Below, piece after piece: positions 63,618-64,000 of a stretch of DNA of 64,000 bases (positions are counted from its first letter, which is position 1; each line of letters opens with the position of its first letter). The stretch is from NCBI RefSeq assembly GCF_001761365.1, contig NZ_CP017477.1, forward strand, positions 2,091,001-2,155,000. The letters are read 5' to 3'. Made by a program: the position numbers and the translations under genes. The stretch comes from Polaribacter vadi. Lineage in GTDB: Bacteria > Bacteroidota > Bacteroidia > Flavobacteriales > Flavobacteriaceae. A model generated the notes under the pieces. The model searched no databases. It worked only from the letters and a program-made list of their open reading frames with translations, and was not told where the DNA came from.

Positions 63618-64000
63618 TTGGACCCAGATCCCGAACATTTATATATATTACTAAATTCCATCGATTTTTTAACTGGAATAAATGCTATTGTTTTAATTTT
63701 TTTACTGATTAGTTCTGCTTTAATTTCTGGAACTGAAGTTGCCTTTTTTTCACTTTCTCAAAGCGATTTAAATGAACTTACCAACGAGGCCAAAGGAGAA
63801 AATATTATTGTTACTTTATTAGAAAGACCTCGAAAATTATTGGCAACCATATTAATTACTAATAATTTTATCAATATATTAATTGTGTTACTTTTTGCTT
63901 CTTTAGCAGAAACCCTTTTTGGCGATTTCGATTATCAACTAAATGCTTTTTTCTTTACAATTCCCATTCGTTTTTTAATTGAAATTGTTTTAGTAACCTT
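63618..64000 (+). CDS. gldE: gliding motility-associated protein GldE, N-terminal fragment (cut by window edge)
   Basis: Open from TTG 63618 to the window end, 127 codons. The translation (MDPDPEHLYILLNSIDFLTG, then ISSALISGTEVAFFSLSQ) is the N-terminal membrane part of the CorC/HlyC-type DUF21 family, and the position after ssb identifies it as GldE. GldE is part of the gliding motility and type IX secretion equipment of Flavobacteria. A TTG start is used because no ATG exists upstream in frame before the ssb stop. CBS domains lie outside the window. Confidence 0.82.
   Translation, partial: MDPDPEHLYILLNSIDFLTGINAIVLIFLLISSALISGTEVAFFSLSQSDLNELTNEAKGENIIVTLLERPRKLLATILITNNFINILIVLLFASLAETLFGDFDYQLNAFFFTIPIRFLIEIVLVT

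Noticed and set aside
1..64000. CRISPR array, IS element, prophage or rRNA operon
   Set aside because: No regularly spaced repeats, transposase, integrase, phage structural genes or rRNA sequence were seen.

Overview
The window is about 30% G+C and carries signatures of a marine Flavobacteriaceae bacterium, probably Polaribacter or a close relative. These include an Act-type alternative complex III, the mutY-ssb-gldE gliding block, TonB receptor/DUF5689 pairs, a class II ketol-acid reductoisomerase, and promoters of the Bacteroidetes TAnnTTTG (-7) type. Nearly all of it is chromosomal core. No phage, IS element, CRISPR array or rRNA was seen.

Layout. 2-8660 (minus): respiratory operon actABCDEF leading into coxB. 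8857-9225: a SPOR protein. 9551-14141 (minus): a GapN-like aldehyde dehydrogenase and an M16 zinc peptidase. 14210-24273 (minus): branched-chain amino acid block leuA-leuB, then leader-ilvD-ilvB-ilvH-ilvC, then ilvA with its own promoter. leuCD are absent from the window. 24404-26585: an orphan repeat-type protein and a RelE/ParE-like toxin-antitoxin pair. 26749-31883: threonine operon leader-thrA-thrB-thrC with a strong terminator. 32038-37948 (minus): the four-gene ligase-associated DNA repair operon (Exo, Lig, Lhr-type helicase, MPE). 38032-38430: a VOC protein. 38573-42713: an accessory pocket with a gene remnant and a McrB-like/DUF2357 pair (candidate type IV restriction), on the 3' side of a tRNA-Gln gene at 43207-43278. 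43451-59568: a DUF2723 membrane protein, an AddB-like nuclease, a nitrilase, truB, uppP, ftsX, mce and a secreted-nuclease/TonB receptor locus. 59659-64000: RNase G, a 30-residue basic protein, HU, mutY, ssb and the start of gldE.

Most striking is regulatory. A 20-codon peptide with 12 Ile/Val/Leu codons lies just upstream of an intrinsic terminator in front of ilvD. A Thr/Ile-rich short ORF lies in front of thrA. Both look like leader peptides for transcription attenuation. The ilv case also has a plausible antiterminator strand right after the leader stop codon. A 91-bp intergenic element occurs twice, with only three differences, all preserving base pairing, so it is probably a structured repeat. 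The McrBC-like pair carries an unassigned N-terminal domain that may be a base reader, and its nuclease motif looks atypical.

No computation was possible. Family names rest on recognised motifs and gene order, and promoters and hairpins were found by eye.
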